Below, piece after piece: positions 20,505 through 32,828 of a stretch of 64,000 bases of DNA. The notes beneath the pieces are model-generated. The model searched no databases. It was not told the origin of the DNA and saw only the letters and a program-made list of their open reading frames with translations. This stretch comes from Adenophora triphylla var. japonica (taxonomy: Eukaryota; Streptophyta; Magnoliopsida; Asterales; Campanulaceae). The first letter of the stretch is position 1; each line of letters begins with the position of its first letter. The stretch covers positions 62,001-126,000 of the forward strand of contig JAFEMH010001236.1 in NCBI GenBank assembly GCA_022495995.1. The letters are read 5' to 3'. The translations under genes were made by a program, and so were the position numbers.

Positions 20505-23500
20505 ATGGTTCAAGAAAAGAATACCCAGGCAAAGGCTGCCCAGAATCTGGTGACAGAGACCCCAAATGCTAAGGATACCCGCAGGGCGAGATTGGGAATG
20601 GTGTGGGAAGGCGAGGTTCACACTTCTGAGACTGATTCGGCAATCAGAAGCGCCAGAAGGCGAGAAGATAGGGAGCGAGATGAGTGGAACAAGGGAAAGG
20701 CTGGTGAGCAGGATCCCGCTCCTTCAAAAGCTGATAGTGCAAGAGCGATGGCTGCTCAGTTGAGGAAAGAGAACGAGTTAATGATGAAGGTTATCGCTAA
20801 TAATGAGAGGTTGAGAAAAATGGGTCAGGCACCCATTGTGATCCCGCCTGAGGTGTCGGTTGAAGTTGATGGGCAAGATAGGGGAGGAGAGCAAAATGCT
20901 AGCTGGAGTGTGTCAAAGAGGGATGATGGGCGGGCGAGAGACATGCCGCCGCCCAAAAGTGCGGGAAGAAATCATAGACGGCGAGATGGTAGTAAGGCGA
21001 GATCTGAGGGCGCTGGGGGCAAGAAGAAATACTCAGATCATGAAGAGGGAAGGAGGGTTTATCACAAGTCCGAAAACTCGCTCGATGAGTCATATTATTT
21101 TGGGTATGAAAGTGACGAGGGATCTACTGCAGACAGGGATTATGTGCCTAGTCGCTCAAGGCACTCGAATGATGGGACATACGTGGAAGAAAGGTCTCAA
21201 AGGTCAAGGCATTCTGATAGAGCTCGTCAGGATGAAATGTCGCCGCGCGATAGAGATCGCAGGCGGCGGCAGAGGAGGGATAGAGAGAAGGAAAGGGAAA
21301 GGCGAAGAAAGTCGCAGAAGCTGAGAAGATCGCTGAGGCGATCAAGGTTGAGGAAGCTTTGAAAGCCGCAGAGGCGGCTAAAGCCGCCGAACTGGAGAAT
21401 GCTAAGAAAAATGAGGATGACAAGTGGAAGCACGAAATGGCAGAAATGGCAAAGAGGATTAAAGAGTTAGAGGCGGGAACCAAGCCCCCTGAGGTGAAAG
21501 GCTCTTACTTAGCCCCGTTCACAAAGAATATTCAGATTGTCGTCCCTGATCCGTCATTCTGTATGCCAAATTTGCCGAGTTATGCAGGGAGCTCTAGAGC
21601 TAACACCCACATTGGAAGATTTGAGGTTACTTTGTCTCTGTTGACTGAAAATGAAGTTGTGATATGTAAGGCGTTTGCGAGCACTCTGGCTGATCATGCT
21701 CTGGAATGGTTCTTGGCCCAGCCAGCGGAGTCTGTTCTTGGGTATCAGGATCTCAAGGCCAAGTTTTTAGTGAGATTCAGTGGGTCAGGAGCGCAGCCCG
21801 TGCAAAAGGCAGAGCTGTGCGGTCTCAGACAGCGGGAAGGAGAGGAGATATCCACTTTTACTGACAGGTTCATGGAAGTCGCAAATTGCATCGCCGATGT
21901 TACCCAAGGCGAGATCATCATGTTGTTTAATGCGAGTTTGGTGCCTGGGCATTTCAAGCAGGAATTTTGTATGAGGTTGCCAAAGACGACAGGCGAGTTA
22001 TATGAAAGGGTTAGAGCATATTATAGCGGCGGTAAGGAGCCAGGAGTTAAGGTTACTCATGCGGCCACAGGCTCTGGTAAGAAGAACATGAAGGAAAGAA
22101 TTGAGGTTGTGAAAGATGAGAGTAAGGGTGATAAAGGAGGTCGCAGCGAGAATCGTGCCGGCGGGAACAGAAATAGCCGTGATAGAGGTCAGGATCAGAG
22201 AAAGATGATCAAATTTAGTAGGTTGAACACCACTTTAAGCGAGATCTTGAAGAGGGAGGACTTCCCAGAGCCGTATGCCATTAGAGAAGGATCCTTTGCG
22301 GCCAAGGATCAGAACAGTTATTGCGAGTTTCACAAAGATAAGGGGCATGTGAAAGAGGATTGCTATAATTTGAGGAGGATAGTTCGGTCAAGAATTGATA
22401 AAGGAGAGTTCAAGCAGTACGTCGAGGGCAGCGCGGGGCGAGATGAAGGGAAGCGGCAAGATAGATCTCAGGATCGAAATGTGGTCGATGTTATTCAGGA
22501 TCCATTGCCCAGCGTTGCCCAGTTGGATAATCAAATTATGATGCTGTCGCACAGTTTTGACATCCCACCGTTTCTCGCCAGCGAGGACAGGGTGATCAGT
22601 TTTTCCAGAAGTGAGTTGGCAGCGACAAAGGGTCACGCGAGCCAACCAGTGATTATAACCATTTGTCCGGGGAATAACATAGTTCAGCGCGTGTTGGTGG
22701 ATTCAGGTGCAAGTTGGAATGTATTGTATTATGAGGCCTTCAAGAGGATGAACTACACTGATGCGAACTTGGTGCCCTACAAGGGATTTTTGGAGGGATT
22801 CACGAATCATTCGATTAAAGTGAAGGGAACAATCGTGCTGGAGGTAGAGATTGGAGAGGGCGAAATGACGAGAAGCGAGAATGTTGAGTTCATGGTGATT
22901 GATTTGGTTTCCGCATACAATGCTATAGTCGGGATCCCTTTCATGCAGAGTTTCGAGATGGTGGTATCCATTCCGCATCAAAGGGTAAAGTTCCCAACTT
23001 TTAGAGGTGTGGGTTGTTTGAAGAGTGAAGCTATCACAGTGGCGAGAAAGAAGAAAGAGATGATAAAAGCCAAGGGGGCTTCTACCAGTTCATTAACGAC
23101 AAAGGTTGATTCTCGTCAGTTGAGGATTAATGTGATTGAGTTGGTTGAGCCCGAGAGTGAATGGGTGTTAACTGAAAGTATGAAGAACGGCACGGCTTTG
23201 GTTGTCGCAGGGGCGAGTTTTGAGGATGAGCGAGAAAAGGAGATGATGGTTGTGCGAAAACCTGATTATGTAAGCTATGAGCAGGATGTCGCAGGAGAGT
23301 TTGATTTGGGTATGGAAGTCGTGAATGTGGCGGTAAGCTTGAGCTACGCCAGGATGGTTCAGTTTGTGCAGATGGAGGATCCCAGAATCAAGGAGATAGT
23401 GATGGAAGAAATTGTTGATGATTCGGAGGAGGATTGTGAAACAGTGGAGGTTGAGGACGAAGATGGGCGACCTACGGGCAACATGTTCGATGACCCTGGA

Positions 23501-23797
23501 AGGGTGATTCCCGCCAAAGGTCCAACCAGCAAGAAGCGAAAAAAAATTGAAGTTGAGACTTTGCAAACGCGAGATGAGCCAGAGATTCAGGCTGATGAGG
23601 AGCTGGAAGAAGTGGAGATCAATCGATACTTCCCAGAGCAGAAAGTCAAGATTGGGAAGCAGCTATTTAGAGATGAGCGAGAACGATTGGTGGAATTTTT
23701 GAGAGATAATTTGGATGTGTTTGCGTGGCGGCCTGAGGATATGAGGGGAATCGATGAGTCTCGCCATGCATTGCCTAAATGCCGATCCAAATGTTGA
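20505..23797 (+). pseudogene. Gypsy-1 gag-protease, one frameshift
   Basis: The ATG at 20505 begins MVQEKNTQAKAAQNLVTETP. A one-base loss in an A run at about 21296 moves the frame; from 21359 it is open to 23797. The capsid domain includes FASTLADHALEWFLAQPAES and LKAKFLVRFSGSGAQ (about 21680-21800). A Cys/His cluster (CEFHKDKGHVKEDC) lies near 22322. The aspartic protease site VLVDSGASWNVLYY lies near 22692, followed by an Asp/Glu-rich linker. The frame changes again at about 23770 into RT. The family makes particle proteins and the maturation protease. Confidence 0.9.
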
Positions 23798-25552
23798 ACC
23801 GTTCAAGCAAAAGGTTAGGCACTTGTCGCCAGAGAAGGAGAATGCAGTCTTGGAGGAAGTAGATAAATTATTGAAGGCGGGAATCATAGAGAAGATCCAG
23901 TACCCAGTTTGGTTGGCGTGCCCTGTCATGGTTTTAAAGTCAAATGAAAAGTGGAGGATGTGCATTGATTTTACAGATTTGAATACCGCCTGCCCCAAGG
24001 ATTGTTATCCGCTCCCAAAAATTGACAAGTTAGTTGATTCGATTGCTGGCCATCGAGTGTTCAGCTTTATTGACGCATACTCAGGTTACCATCAAATTAA
24101 AATGGCTGGGGAGGATAAGGCAAAGACAGCTTTTTGAACGCCGCAGGGTAACTTTTGTTATAGGATGATGCCGTTCGGCTTGAAGAATGCCGGCGCGACA
24201 TATTAGCGAATGGTGAACGAGGTGTTCAAGTCGCAAATTGGGCGGAACTTGGAAGCGTATATTGATGATATGGTGATAAAAACGAGAGAGTACGACCATG
24301 TTCTGGATCTCGCAGAAACATTTGAGAATTTGAGGAGGAACTCAATGAAGTTGAACCCTAGTAAGTGCACGTTTGGGGTCACGGCGGGAAAGTTTTTGGG
24401 ATTCCTAGTGAACAGGCACGGAATCGAGGCCAATCCTGAAAAAATCCAGGCATTGTTGGACATGTCGCCTCCCAAGTCGATCCGCAAGATTCAGAGGCTG
24501 AATGGGAGAATCATTGCCTTGGGGAGATTCATTTCCAAGTTGGCGGAAAAATGTTTACCATTTTTTAAGGTTTTAAAGGGGGTGAAAAGTTTTGTTTGGG
24601 ATGAGGATTGTGATGTCGCGTTCGAGCAAATGAAGACATATCTGGGAAAGCCGCCTTTTTTGTGCATTCCCGTCGAGGGAGAGGAGCTATTTGTATATTT
24701 GGCGGCTTCAGACTTTGCAGTGGCTGCAGTTTTGGTGAGAGAAGAGGAGGGTAGTCAGAGGCCGATTTACTATGTGTCAAAGGCGCTGAGCGAGGTTGAA
24801 GCAAGGTACTTTAATGCCGAGAAGCTGGCATATGCTTTGGTGGTGGCGGCGCGAAAACTAAGGGCTTACTTTGTCGCGCATACCATTGTCGTACTAAGTG
24901 ACGCCCCCTTAAAGAAAATTTTGCAACGGCCAGATGCCGCAGGAAGGTTATTGAAATGGTCTATCGAATTGACCGAGTTTGATTTGAGATATGAACCTCA
25001 CCGCGCGATTAAAGCACAAGCGTTAGCAAATTTCATTGTGGAAGCATCTTTCGCCAGGTCGCAGGACGAGCTGAGGGAGAGTGCAGTGAAGAAGAGAGCG
25101 GAAAGGGAAGTTGTGCCCAGTTTGGGTGAAGAAAAGGAGAGGCCGCCAGATTGTTGGATCTTATATGTTGATGGCTCTTCATTGAAGGATATGGTCGGGG
25201 CAGGAATCACTATGATCTCACCTACGAAAAGGCATTGAGGTTCAAGTTTAACGTTTCAAATAACCAAGCTGAGTATGAGGCCTTGATTACCGGGATAGAA
25301 TTAGCAAGAGACGTTGGGCTGACCAAGATTGTAATCCATTCAGATTCTCAATTGATTGTTAATCAGGTAAAGGGCAAATATGGAGTCTTGAATACTCTTT
25401 TGATGAAGTATTGCAACTTGGCAAGAAGTATTTTGAAATTTTTCGAGTTTTGGGAGTTGGTGCAGATAGATCGAACTGAGAACTCGCGAGCAGATCTCTT
25501 GAGTAGGTGGCGGGATTGGAAGGGCAGTGCACGGCTAATGAGCCGATGGTAG
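23754..25552 (+). pseudogene. Gypsy-1 reverse transcriptase and dual RNase H, broken
   Basis: RT begins KQKVRHLSPEKENAVLEEVD and carries FSFIDAYSGYHQIKMAGEDK. A TGA at 24135-24137 and a TAG at 24204-24206 (in the usual AGATYQR) interrupt it. The catalytic YIDDM is at 24258-24272. The first RNase H (VYLAASDFAVAAVLVREEEG) is followed by a second, archaeal-type one (ILYVDGSSLKDMVG, then NNQAEYEALITGIELARD). A frameshift lies between them at about 25235. The dual arrangement supports Tat-group placement. Confidence 0.9.
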
Positions 25553-26829
25553 AGTATGTAGAGATTCCGGTGATCAACAGGCCGATTGTTTGCGAGATTG
25601 TCAAAGCCGAGAAAGATTGGGTCGTGGAGATGAAGGAATATTTGGACAGGGGGGAGTTGCCGCTTGACGAGGAGAAGGAAAAGTTGGTAAAAGCGACATC
25701 GCCGAGGTTCAGGGTGCAAGATGGAGTTTTGTATAGGAGATCTTTCTCAAAGCCACTGATGAGGTGTGTTGAGCCAAGCATGGTGCAGAGGGTGTTGTTC
25801 GAAATTCATGAAGGTATATGTGGCGGCCACCCCGGAGCAAGAACACTAGTGGATAAGGTCTTGTTTCATGGATATTATTGGCCGAGCTTGAGAAAGGATG
25901 CAGAAGTGTATGTCAAGAAATGCGAGAAATGTCAGAGGTTCGACAACATTCCCCGGCAGCCAGCTACAGAGCAAACCCCTATAGTGCCGACTTGGCCTTT
26001 CGACATATGGGGGATTGACTTGATAGGGCCCTTCCCAAAAGCCAAAGGTGGTTGTCAGCACGTGGTTGTCGTTGTTGATTATTTTACGAAATGGACGAAG
26101 GCGAAAGCTTTGGCGACAATCAGTGAAGACCAGGTGATCAAGTTTGTGCAAGAGAATATTTGGTGTAGATATGGGGTTCCCAGAGCAATCATCTCAGATC
26201 ATGGTACTCAGTTTGGAAAAAAGTTCTCGGCGAAATGTGCGAGGGTTAATGTTAAACATTGGATGTCAGCAGTATATAGGCCGCAATGCAATGGTCAGGC
26301 GGAAGCGGCAAACAAGCAGATCATTGTCGCCTTGCGCAAAAACCTTAAAGGAAGAGGTGGAGCGTGGCTCGAAGAGTTGCCCATAGCCTTGTGGTACGTG
26401 CGGACAACTGTCAAGGGCTCAACCGGAGAAACCGCTTTTGCCCTTACTTACGGGTCGGAGGCTATGGCGCCTGCCGAGATGGCATTGTCGACATATAGAG
26501 TGGCAAACTATGATGAGGCAAGAAACGGACAGAGGTGGTGCAATGATTTAGATTTGATTGATGAAAAGAGAATGTATGTGAGAATGAAGATGATAAATTA
26601 CAAACAGAAAATGAAAGCCCAGCATGATAAGCGAGTTAACAAGAGATCTTTTAATGTCGGAGATTGGGTTTTGAGGAGCGCGGAGGTAACTGGGGCCAAA
26701 CCGGGGTACACCAACCAAGCTGAACGAGAAATGGGATGGCCCGTTCCAGATATCGGAGGTCGTGCGAGAAGGGACGTACCGATTGAGAAAGTAGGATGGG
26801 GAGGAGTTGAAGAATGCTTGGAGTGTTGA
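25507..26829 (+). pseudogene. Gypsy-1 integrase
   Basis: The HHCC zinc domain (HEGICGGHPGARTLVDK, KCEKCQRF) is followed by an intact DDE triad: Asp in IWGIDLIGP (26017-26019), Asp in IISDHGTQFG (26197-26199) and Glu in GQAEAANKQ (26302-26304). It ends with a basic C-terminal part. The reading frame is open but is cut off from RT by a frameshift near 25500, so no complete polyprotein is made. It inserts element DNA into nuclear DNA. Confidence 0.9.
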
Positions 26830-27116
26830 TCATCTTAAGCAATTCTACCAATGAAGCCGCTGCGACTTTGTTTCTCCTTTTTTGATTGGTAGCTATAGGC
26901 CGCAAAAGTTATATAACTTTTTCTTGTAAATTGTTTCTTTTGATTGTCGCGTTGAGGAAAAAGTTATGTAAAATTTGATGATCTGGTGACATGTAAATTT
27001 GTATATATGATAAAAATAGCGGCGAGATGTACTTTTGACAGATTATAGCGTGACGGCTTATCAGGGAAATGCTGACGTCATTATTTTTGTTGATTGTTTC
27101 ATTAATCGATGGGCAA
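26830..27116. other. Gypsy-1 spacer after integrase
   Basis: AT-rich noncoding sequence with scattered GTCGC words. I see no gene. Confidence 0.6.
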
Positions 27117-27361
27117 ATTGTGGCCAAGGAGGTTGCCACTAAAGCTTGAAGATTGCGGCCAGGGAGGTTGCCGCTAAAGCTTGAAGATTGCGGCCAGGGA
27201 GGTTGCCGCTAAAGCCTGAAGATTGCGGCCAAGGAGGTTGCCGCTAAAGCCTGAAGATTGCGGCCAAGGAGGTTGTCGCTAAAGCTTGAAGAGGGCGGAT
27301 AAGGAGGTTGCCGCTAAAGCTTGAAGAGGGCGGATAAGGAGGTTGCTGCTAAAGCTGGGAG
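27117..27361 (+). repeat. Tandem array, 35-bp unit, seven copies
   Basis: The unit starts ATTGCGGCCAGGGAGGTTGC. Copies 6 and 7 change the start to AGGGCGGATAAGG. There is no spacer sequence between units, so this is a minisatellite and not a CRISPR-like array. Confidence 0.93.
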
Positions 27362-27364
27362 ATC

Positions 27365-27960
27365 GAGAAAGGGGCGGTGCCTTGGAGATACTGGTTCCTG
27401 GCGCCAAACCTTGCGGCTTGAAGATAGTGGTTCCAGTCGCGGCGTCCTGAAGATAGTGGTTCCAGGCGTCTAGAAAAGTCCCGGCTTTTTTACCGGCGAG
27501 AAAGGGGCGGCGCCTTGGAGATAGTGATTCCTTGCGCCAAACCTTGCGGCTTGGAGATAGTGATTCCAGTCGCGGCATCCTGGAGTTAGTGGTTCCAGGC
27601 GTCTAGAAAAGTCCCGGCTTTTTAAGGACGAGAAAGGGGCGGCGCCTTAGAGATAGTGGTTCCTGGCGCCAAACCTTGCGGCTTGGAGATAGTGGTTCCA
27701 GTCGCGGCATCCTGGAGATAGTGGTTCCAGGCGTCTAGAAAAGTCCCGGCTTTTTACGGGCGAGAAAGGGGCGGCGCCTTAGAGATAGTGGTTCCTGGCG
27801 CCAAACCTTGCGGCTTGGAGATAGTGGTTCCAGTCACGGCGTCCTGGAGATAGTGGTTCCAGACGTCTAGAAAGCCCCGGCTTTTTTACGAGCGAGATCA
27901 GGGACGGTGCCTTTGAGATAGTGGTTCCTGGCGCCAAACCTTGCGACATGGAGAAATTAG
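27365..27960 (+). repeat. Tandem array, about 132-bp unit, about 4.5 copies
   Basis: Units start at about 27365, 27498, 27630, 27762 and 27894 with GAGAAAGGGGCGGCGCC. Each contains three to four inner repeats of GATAGTGGTTCC and a GGCGCC palindrome. It is noncoding, between pol and the antisense gene. Confidence 0.92.
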
Positions 27961-28601
27961 TTTCAGGCACAAAAAAGAGGAGGTTACCGCCAGCCAGAAA
28001 TTGATCTAGCACGGTTTTAGTGGGATATTTCGGCCAAAAGAGTTTGGCCGCACTATGTAAGTCGCTTATGACTCTAACAATGGAGTAAGGCTGCCTAAAG
28101 ACAAGCCTCACTCTTTTGGAGGGAGTAGTATGTGTATAGATAAGGGAAAGGAAAGGGAGTCTTCGATGAACTATCGAAGCAAAAATAGCGACATATTAAA
28201 GCAAAATTAAAATACCGGAAAGTAAAATTAAAATACAGTTAAAGTCACACTGCGACATTCAGATCACCAAGGCGGGCATCAAAGCAGTTATATACGAGAA
28301 AGTTAGTCAAAGTAAAGTAGCCATTCGTGACATCTAAAGTAGAGCAGAGCAAGCATTAAAGAAATCATGCATAAAGGCGGAGAAATAAGTTGAGGCCAAG
28401 TCGCAAATCGCGACAGTAGAATAAAGCATAAAGTCGCAAACCGCGATTCACAACAGTCATTTCAAAATGTCTAAGTCGCAAACCGCGACATAAAAGCAAA
28501 ACCAAAGTTTAAAGGCAGGAAAATTAAATTGTTTAATACAAGCCACAAACCAGAATTATGATTGTTTTAAAGCAAACTGTTTGAAACCAAGAGCAATGTT
28601 T
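27961..28601. other. Gypsy-1 spacer rich in GCGACA/GTCGC words
   Basis: I see no gene. The strings GTCGCAAATCGCGACA, GTCGCAAACCGCG and similar recur at about 28400-28500 with irregular spacing. This is the intergenic zone downstream of the antisense gene. Confidence 0.6.
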
Positions 28602-31434
28602 TTAGGAGGTAGAAGCCTGATTCCCGCCGGAAGCGGCTTTGGCAGTACGGATGGCTTCACGAGCAGCATTTTTGGCATCCTGAAGAGCTTTGGCTTTCTC
28701 GCCGATCAGATCTACCCACATAGTCAAAGCGTCCTTGTCGGCCACTGGAGGAGGCACCCAAGCTGGTTTTCCCAAGAGTTTGTCTTCTAAGGCCAAGGCA
28801 TGAAGCTCGTGCTCATCATAGGGAACTAGGGAATGACCTTGTCAGCAGAAGCCGCTGTAAATCTGTTCAGACCCCCATTTGGCGAGAAGATCAACATTGA
28901 TGGTGGGAATTTCCTCAGAGCTCGCCGCTGCTGCCCGCATAGCGTGGAGTAAAGACTTGTCGTACATATCCATTGTGTCGACCTCCGCCTTCTCCTTGTT
29001 TGCAGCAATCTCTTTGATCAATTCATCATTGGAAGTCGCCTTGGCCAGGTTCTCTGCCTCTAAGGCCTTGATCTTCTCTTCCGACTTCAGTTTCAGGGAG
29101 GAGATCTCATTACTCAATTCCTTCTCTTTGTTCTCGCCAGCTTTAAGGGCCTCACCATTTTCAATTTTTTGCCTTGAAGAGCTGCCAACTCCCTCTCCAT
29201 GTCAACACACCTGTTCTTATACTTATCCTTCTCCCCCATAAACCGTTTGCGAGATTTTACCAGCTTCTCATTCTCGCGAACCAAGCGGTTGTATTTGTTC
29301 CTCAATCCATGCAAGGTACTTGTAATCTGCAAAGATTGCGGAAGAGAATCAGTATCTTAAGAAGAGTGAAAAAGATCAAGTAAAATAAGAAGCGACAATC
29401 CTTACCCCATAAATCTGAAGGCCGGCAAAGTTTAGGGACAGGTCAATGTCCTGCTTCACAACTTCGTCTATTGCCGCCTTGTCGCCTGTGCACTCGATAA
29501 TGCCGGCACCAATGATACTGTTATCATGATCACGGGAATAGATATCAAAACCTTTCAACTTGGGAACGGAGGCAATCTCCACACTTAAATCGTAAAAACC
29601 ATCTCTGTCAGAAGGCATCTCGAACCCTTCTCTAAGCCAGCTCACGAGCTGGGCTTCAGCCTCGGTTGAAGCTTCTTCAACGGCCTCGGGATCTTCCTCA
29701 GTGCGGCCTCTTTAGGAGGGGCGGGAACCAATAGGCTGGGGGGAGATGGCCGGTGGAATTGACTCTTCAACAGCTACATCAGTCTCTTTTTCAACATTCT
29801 CTTCCTCTTCCATCTCTTCATCCCTCAAAGAAAGGGTGGGTGACCGCATAGGGGTCTTGGCCCTGCTGGATTTCCTAACATGGCCGGCAGTTTTCTCGGC
29901 GGCAATAGCGGCGTTCTCGCGAGCTATCGCCTCCGAATCATCCCCATGCAAAGAAATTGGGATTTCCAATTCTACAGTCTTTAGCAAGTCAGTTTAGCGG
30001 GCATCAGTAAGTCGCTTCCGGCGACTATCAGTACTTGCAGCACCGGTGTGTCTGTCTGACACATCCATAAGTCTGAATTCTGAATTAAAGCGACAACCAA
30101 ATTAGAAAAAAGGAAATGAATAAAAGCAAAGTAAGAAATAAAGATAGAGGCGAGAAACATACTTAGAACATCATACATAGTCTTACAGCATCAACCTTTT
30201 AGCTGGCAAGGTCCACACTCAGCGGCAAAACAGTTTCCAGAGTGGAGGTCCCAGCCAGGATAGGGATCAGGTTGCGTGATGGACAAGCGAGGCTCATGGT
30301 CAGGATAGGTGAAGTCGGGAAGGCCGACTTGTCTAAGCAATGAAGGGCGGGATAAGAATTCCCACCACGAGAATAAGGCTAGCCCCGTGTCGGTGGCATC
30401 CGCGAGAACTTTAAAAATATTTTCCTTCAACCTAGTATCACCAGCAACTAATGTGTTGCGAGTTTCATTTTTTGGGCGGATGTCGCCAAGGTCACATGGA
30501 TGGGTCCAGCCCACTCGAGATGTGATTAAAAGAGGACTGGATTGCCAGTTATGAACTTTTCGAGGCAAAGGGGTTAAGAGTCTGGGTTTTTATATTTGAT
30601 GGAAAGGCGATTTTCGATGATACCTTCCCACTGAGACACGGCTGTGTAACCATCGAACAAATGGACAAGCAAGGGGACGAAGGGTTCCTGTTTCAAAGCC
30701 CTGCAGATCACTAGGTAACATGTAAAGACCCTAATAGCTTTAGGGTAGAGGTCGAAAATAGAGGCATGGGCATTGAACAAAACGGCTACGATGAAAGGAT
30801 CAATGGGGATCCGTAGGCCGGCCTCTAATTGGGAGGGGTAAACAATGACACCGTCATTCCTATGCCGCATGGCGGCAAGAGATAAGTCTCCTATGTACGG
30901 CTCTATACGGTAAATTTTGGGGTTAATCCCATACTTAACATGATAATGAGTTTGGAAATCCGCGGAGGAAGAGCTGCTAGCTCCCGCGACATCAGGGTTG
31001 GAAGAACCCTGCGAGATGGGCGGTCGTGCAGAGATCTCAGCCGCCAAGGTGTCCGGCACATCGTGACTGGATGTTGAGTTGGAGGAAGACATGACCTATG
31101 GATAGAAGTGACGACTAAGTAAATTGGGGGCTGCGGAATAGTCAGTGTCAGAAAATTCAGTTTCAGGAAAAGGAAGATAGAAGTCGCAAATGTGAGTCCA
31201 AAGTTCAAAAGTTGTGTAAAAAGTGTGCATGAGAACAGCTTTGTGCAGGAAAGGGGGACCCCTGATCTCTAAGGCATTCAATGTGGCGACATTCGCTCCA
31301 TGTCGCCTCAGCATGAAGCTGAGATCTTCGTACGGGATCCGAGCCCATATCCCCATCTCTTTTCTATAAAACCCCCCACTTATTTTACTTTGGCCAAATC
31401 TGACAGTCTTAGAGAATAACCTTGTCTTAGCCAT
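28602..31434 (-). pseudogene. Gypsy-1 antisense extra gene (gypsy-type transposase-like domain plus coiled coil), three exons
   Basis: The gene starts at the ATG at 31432-31434 (MAKTRLFSKTVRFG). Exon 1 contains a block like the Pfam family named putative gypsy-type transposon (YPSQLEAGLRIPIDPFIV, TCYLVICRALKQEP). Intron 1 is 30195-30080 (phase 1) and intron 2 is 29405-29327 (GGG|GTAAGG to TTTGCAG|ATT, phase 0). Exon 2 holds a basic RKSSRAK segment and acidic runs; exon 3 is coiled coil (KYNRLVRENEKLVKSRKRFM, EEKIKALEAENLAKATSN). Lesions: TAG 31096-31098, frameshift at about 30570, TAA 29994-29996, TAA 29712-29714, frameshift at about 29165, TGA at about 28850. Extra ORFs in this position and orientation are known in Tat-group elements; their function is unknown. 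Confidence 0.7.
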
Positions 31435-32070
31435 TACGTGGGACAAGGAAAAGCAAGAATGCAAGCGGGAATTCAAGCGAGAATTCAAAATTTCAAAATG
31501 AGTACCTAGAGGTTTGCAGAAAGGTGTGAAAGCGTGAAGAAGTAGTCGGCAAAAGGATCGGAAAGCCTTGGACGCCACCTGTTTTCCTCGAATATGCCCT
31601 GAATCAGCCTGAAATGAGAGCGTGATTGTTGGTGGAATCTAGGGAAACCCAAGTGAAATGAAGGGAATGTTTGAGGTAGACAGAACGAACGGAGAGATAA
31701 TCGCCGGAAAATGGAGCGCCGATGGTCTCTGGGAAACGAAGGATCAAATGAGCAAGGTGTATGAAATGGATTTGGAGGAGGGTTTTTAATCTCCAAAGTA
31801 ACGGGAGTGGAAAGGTTCAGGGGAGGTTTCCAAAGTATATTTATGAGGGTTGATTTTTGAAATTCCCCCCATTATTGTGGGTATTAATTGGAAAAGACGG
31901 CTCGAATTCCAAGGAAGGCATACGGCTGCCAAACTGACTAACTTAATCCCGAGGTGACACGTGTTATGCAGGTGGCAGTTGAGCCCCATTTTCTCGCCAA
32001 AGCGGGTGAAAGACTGCGAGAACCATAAGGCGATTGTGAAAGTTCTCGCCTGGACCATGAATAGTCCAAG

Positions 32071-32089
32071 GCTTGAACTTGGGGGCTTC
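32071..32089 (+). other. Polypurine tract of Gypsy-1
   Basis: GCTTGAACTTGGGGGCTTC directly precedes the 3' LTR; the purine-rich AACTTGGGGG part is the likely primer. Confidence 0.6.
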
Positions 32090-32828
32090 TGATGCGATTA
32101 TGGAAAATGAATTGGGCCTAGTTACTAGGGATTAGGCCCACTGGACCTAAGCCATGCGAGAGAGTTTGTGGCAACGGAGCGATATTAAAGGACTAGGCAA
32201 CATAGGACAAGGTGCAACAATGGTAAGATGGCGCGTGAGAGTACAACCACGTAAATAATAGGGTTACGCGAGAAACATGGTAGAGTGTCAGTAACTCATT
32301 GTAATTATGTATATGAGGGGGATCCATTTCCCGTGGGATATTCGATTTAGGGCGACATTTAGAATGTCGCCCTCTTTCCCTTGATTGTCGCCAATGCGAC
32401 ATGGGCGCTTGGGCGTTCCCGGGGCCTCGTTCTTGTTGGCGCCTACGCCCTTAACCCTAGCTGCCTGTGATGGATGATTGATGTGACAAGATGAATAGTG
32501 AAATCCCACTAACTTGGAGTTGGTTGAGGGACATTGGATGGATGATTGACAAGTGTCCCCCCATGTGCCTTGGGAGTATATAAAGGTGAATAGTTTATTT
32601 TGCATGGTATCTCTCTCTCTCTACTCTCTCTCTCTAGGGTTTTCCATTGATATTATTATCACCGTGAACATCTAACCTTACTCTCACGCCGGAGGGGGTT
32701 CGCCGGAGTCACCCCCGGCCTAGCTCACATGTGTTCTTGTGCGTAGGCAACCATACAAGGAAGGAAGCAGCCGGAGTATCCCATTCTCCTCAGTTCCTGT
32801 GCAACCACAATTTCTTATGGTAGCATCA
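32090..32828 (+). repeat. 3' LTR of Gypsy-1
   Basis: The LTR is 739 bp, from TGATGCGATTATGG to TATGGTAGCATCA, followed by GATAC (32829-32833). It lacks about 24 bases near 32134 and a few more near 32568 relative to the 5' LTR. Small open frames inside it are not genes. Confidence 0.93.

Larger units (their letters stand above)
17323..32828 (+). mobile_element. Gypsy-1: complete-bounded Tat-group Ty3-gypsy element
   Basis: The element is 15,506 bp with LTRs at both ends and the target duplication GATAC at 17318-17322 and 32829-32833. Order: LTR, primer site, triplicated gag start, gag-protease, RT, two RNase H domains, integrase, tandem arrays, a spliced antisense gene, polypurine tract, LTR. 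Two adjacent RNase H domains after RT are a known mark of the Tat group. Its coding frames are broken. GCGACA/TGTCGC recurs throughout. Confidence 0.93.

Noticed and set aside
27117..27361. Regular 35-bp repeats resembling a CRISPR array
   Set aside because: The units are contiguous with no unique spacers, lie in a plant retroelement, and have no cas genes nearby.
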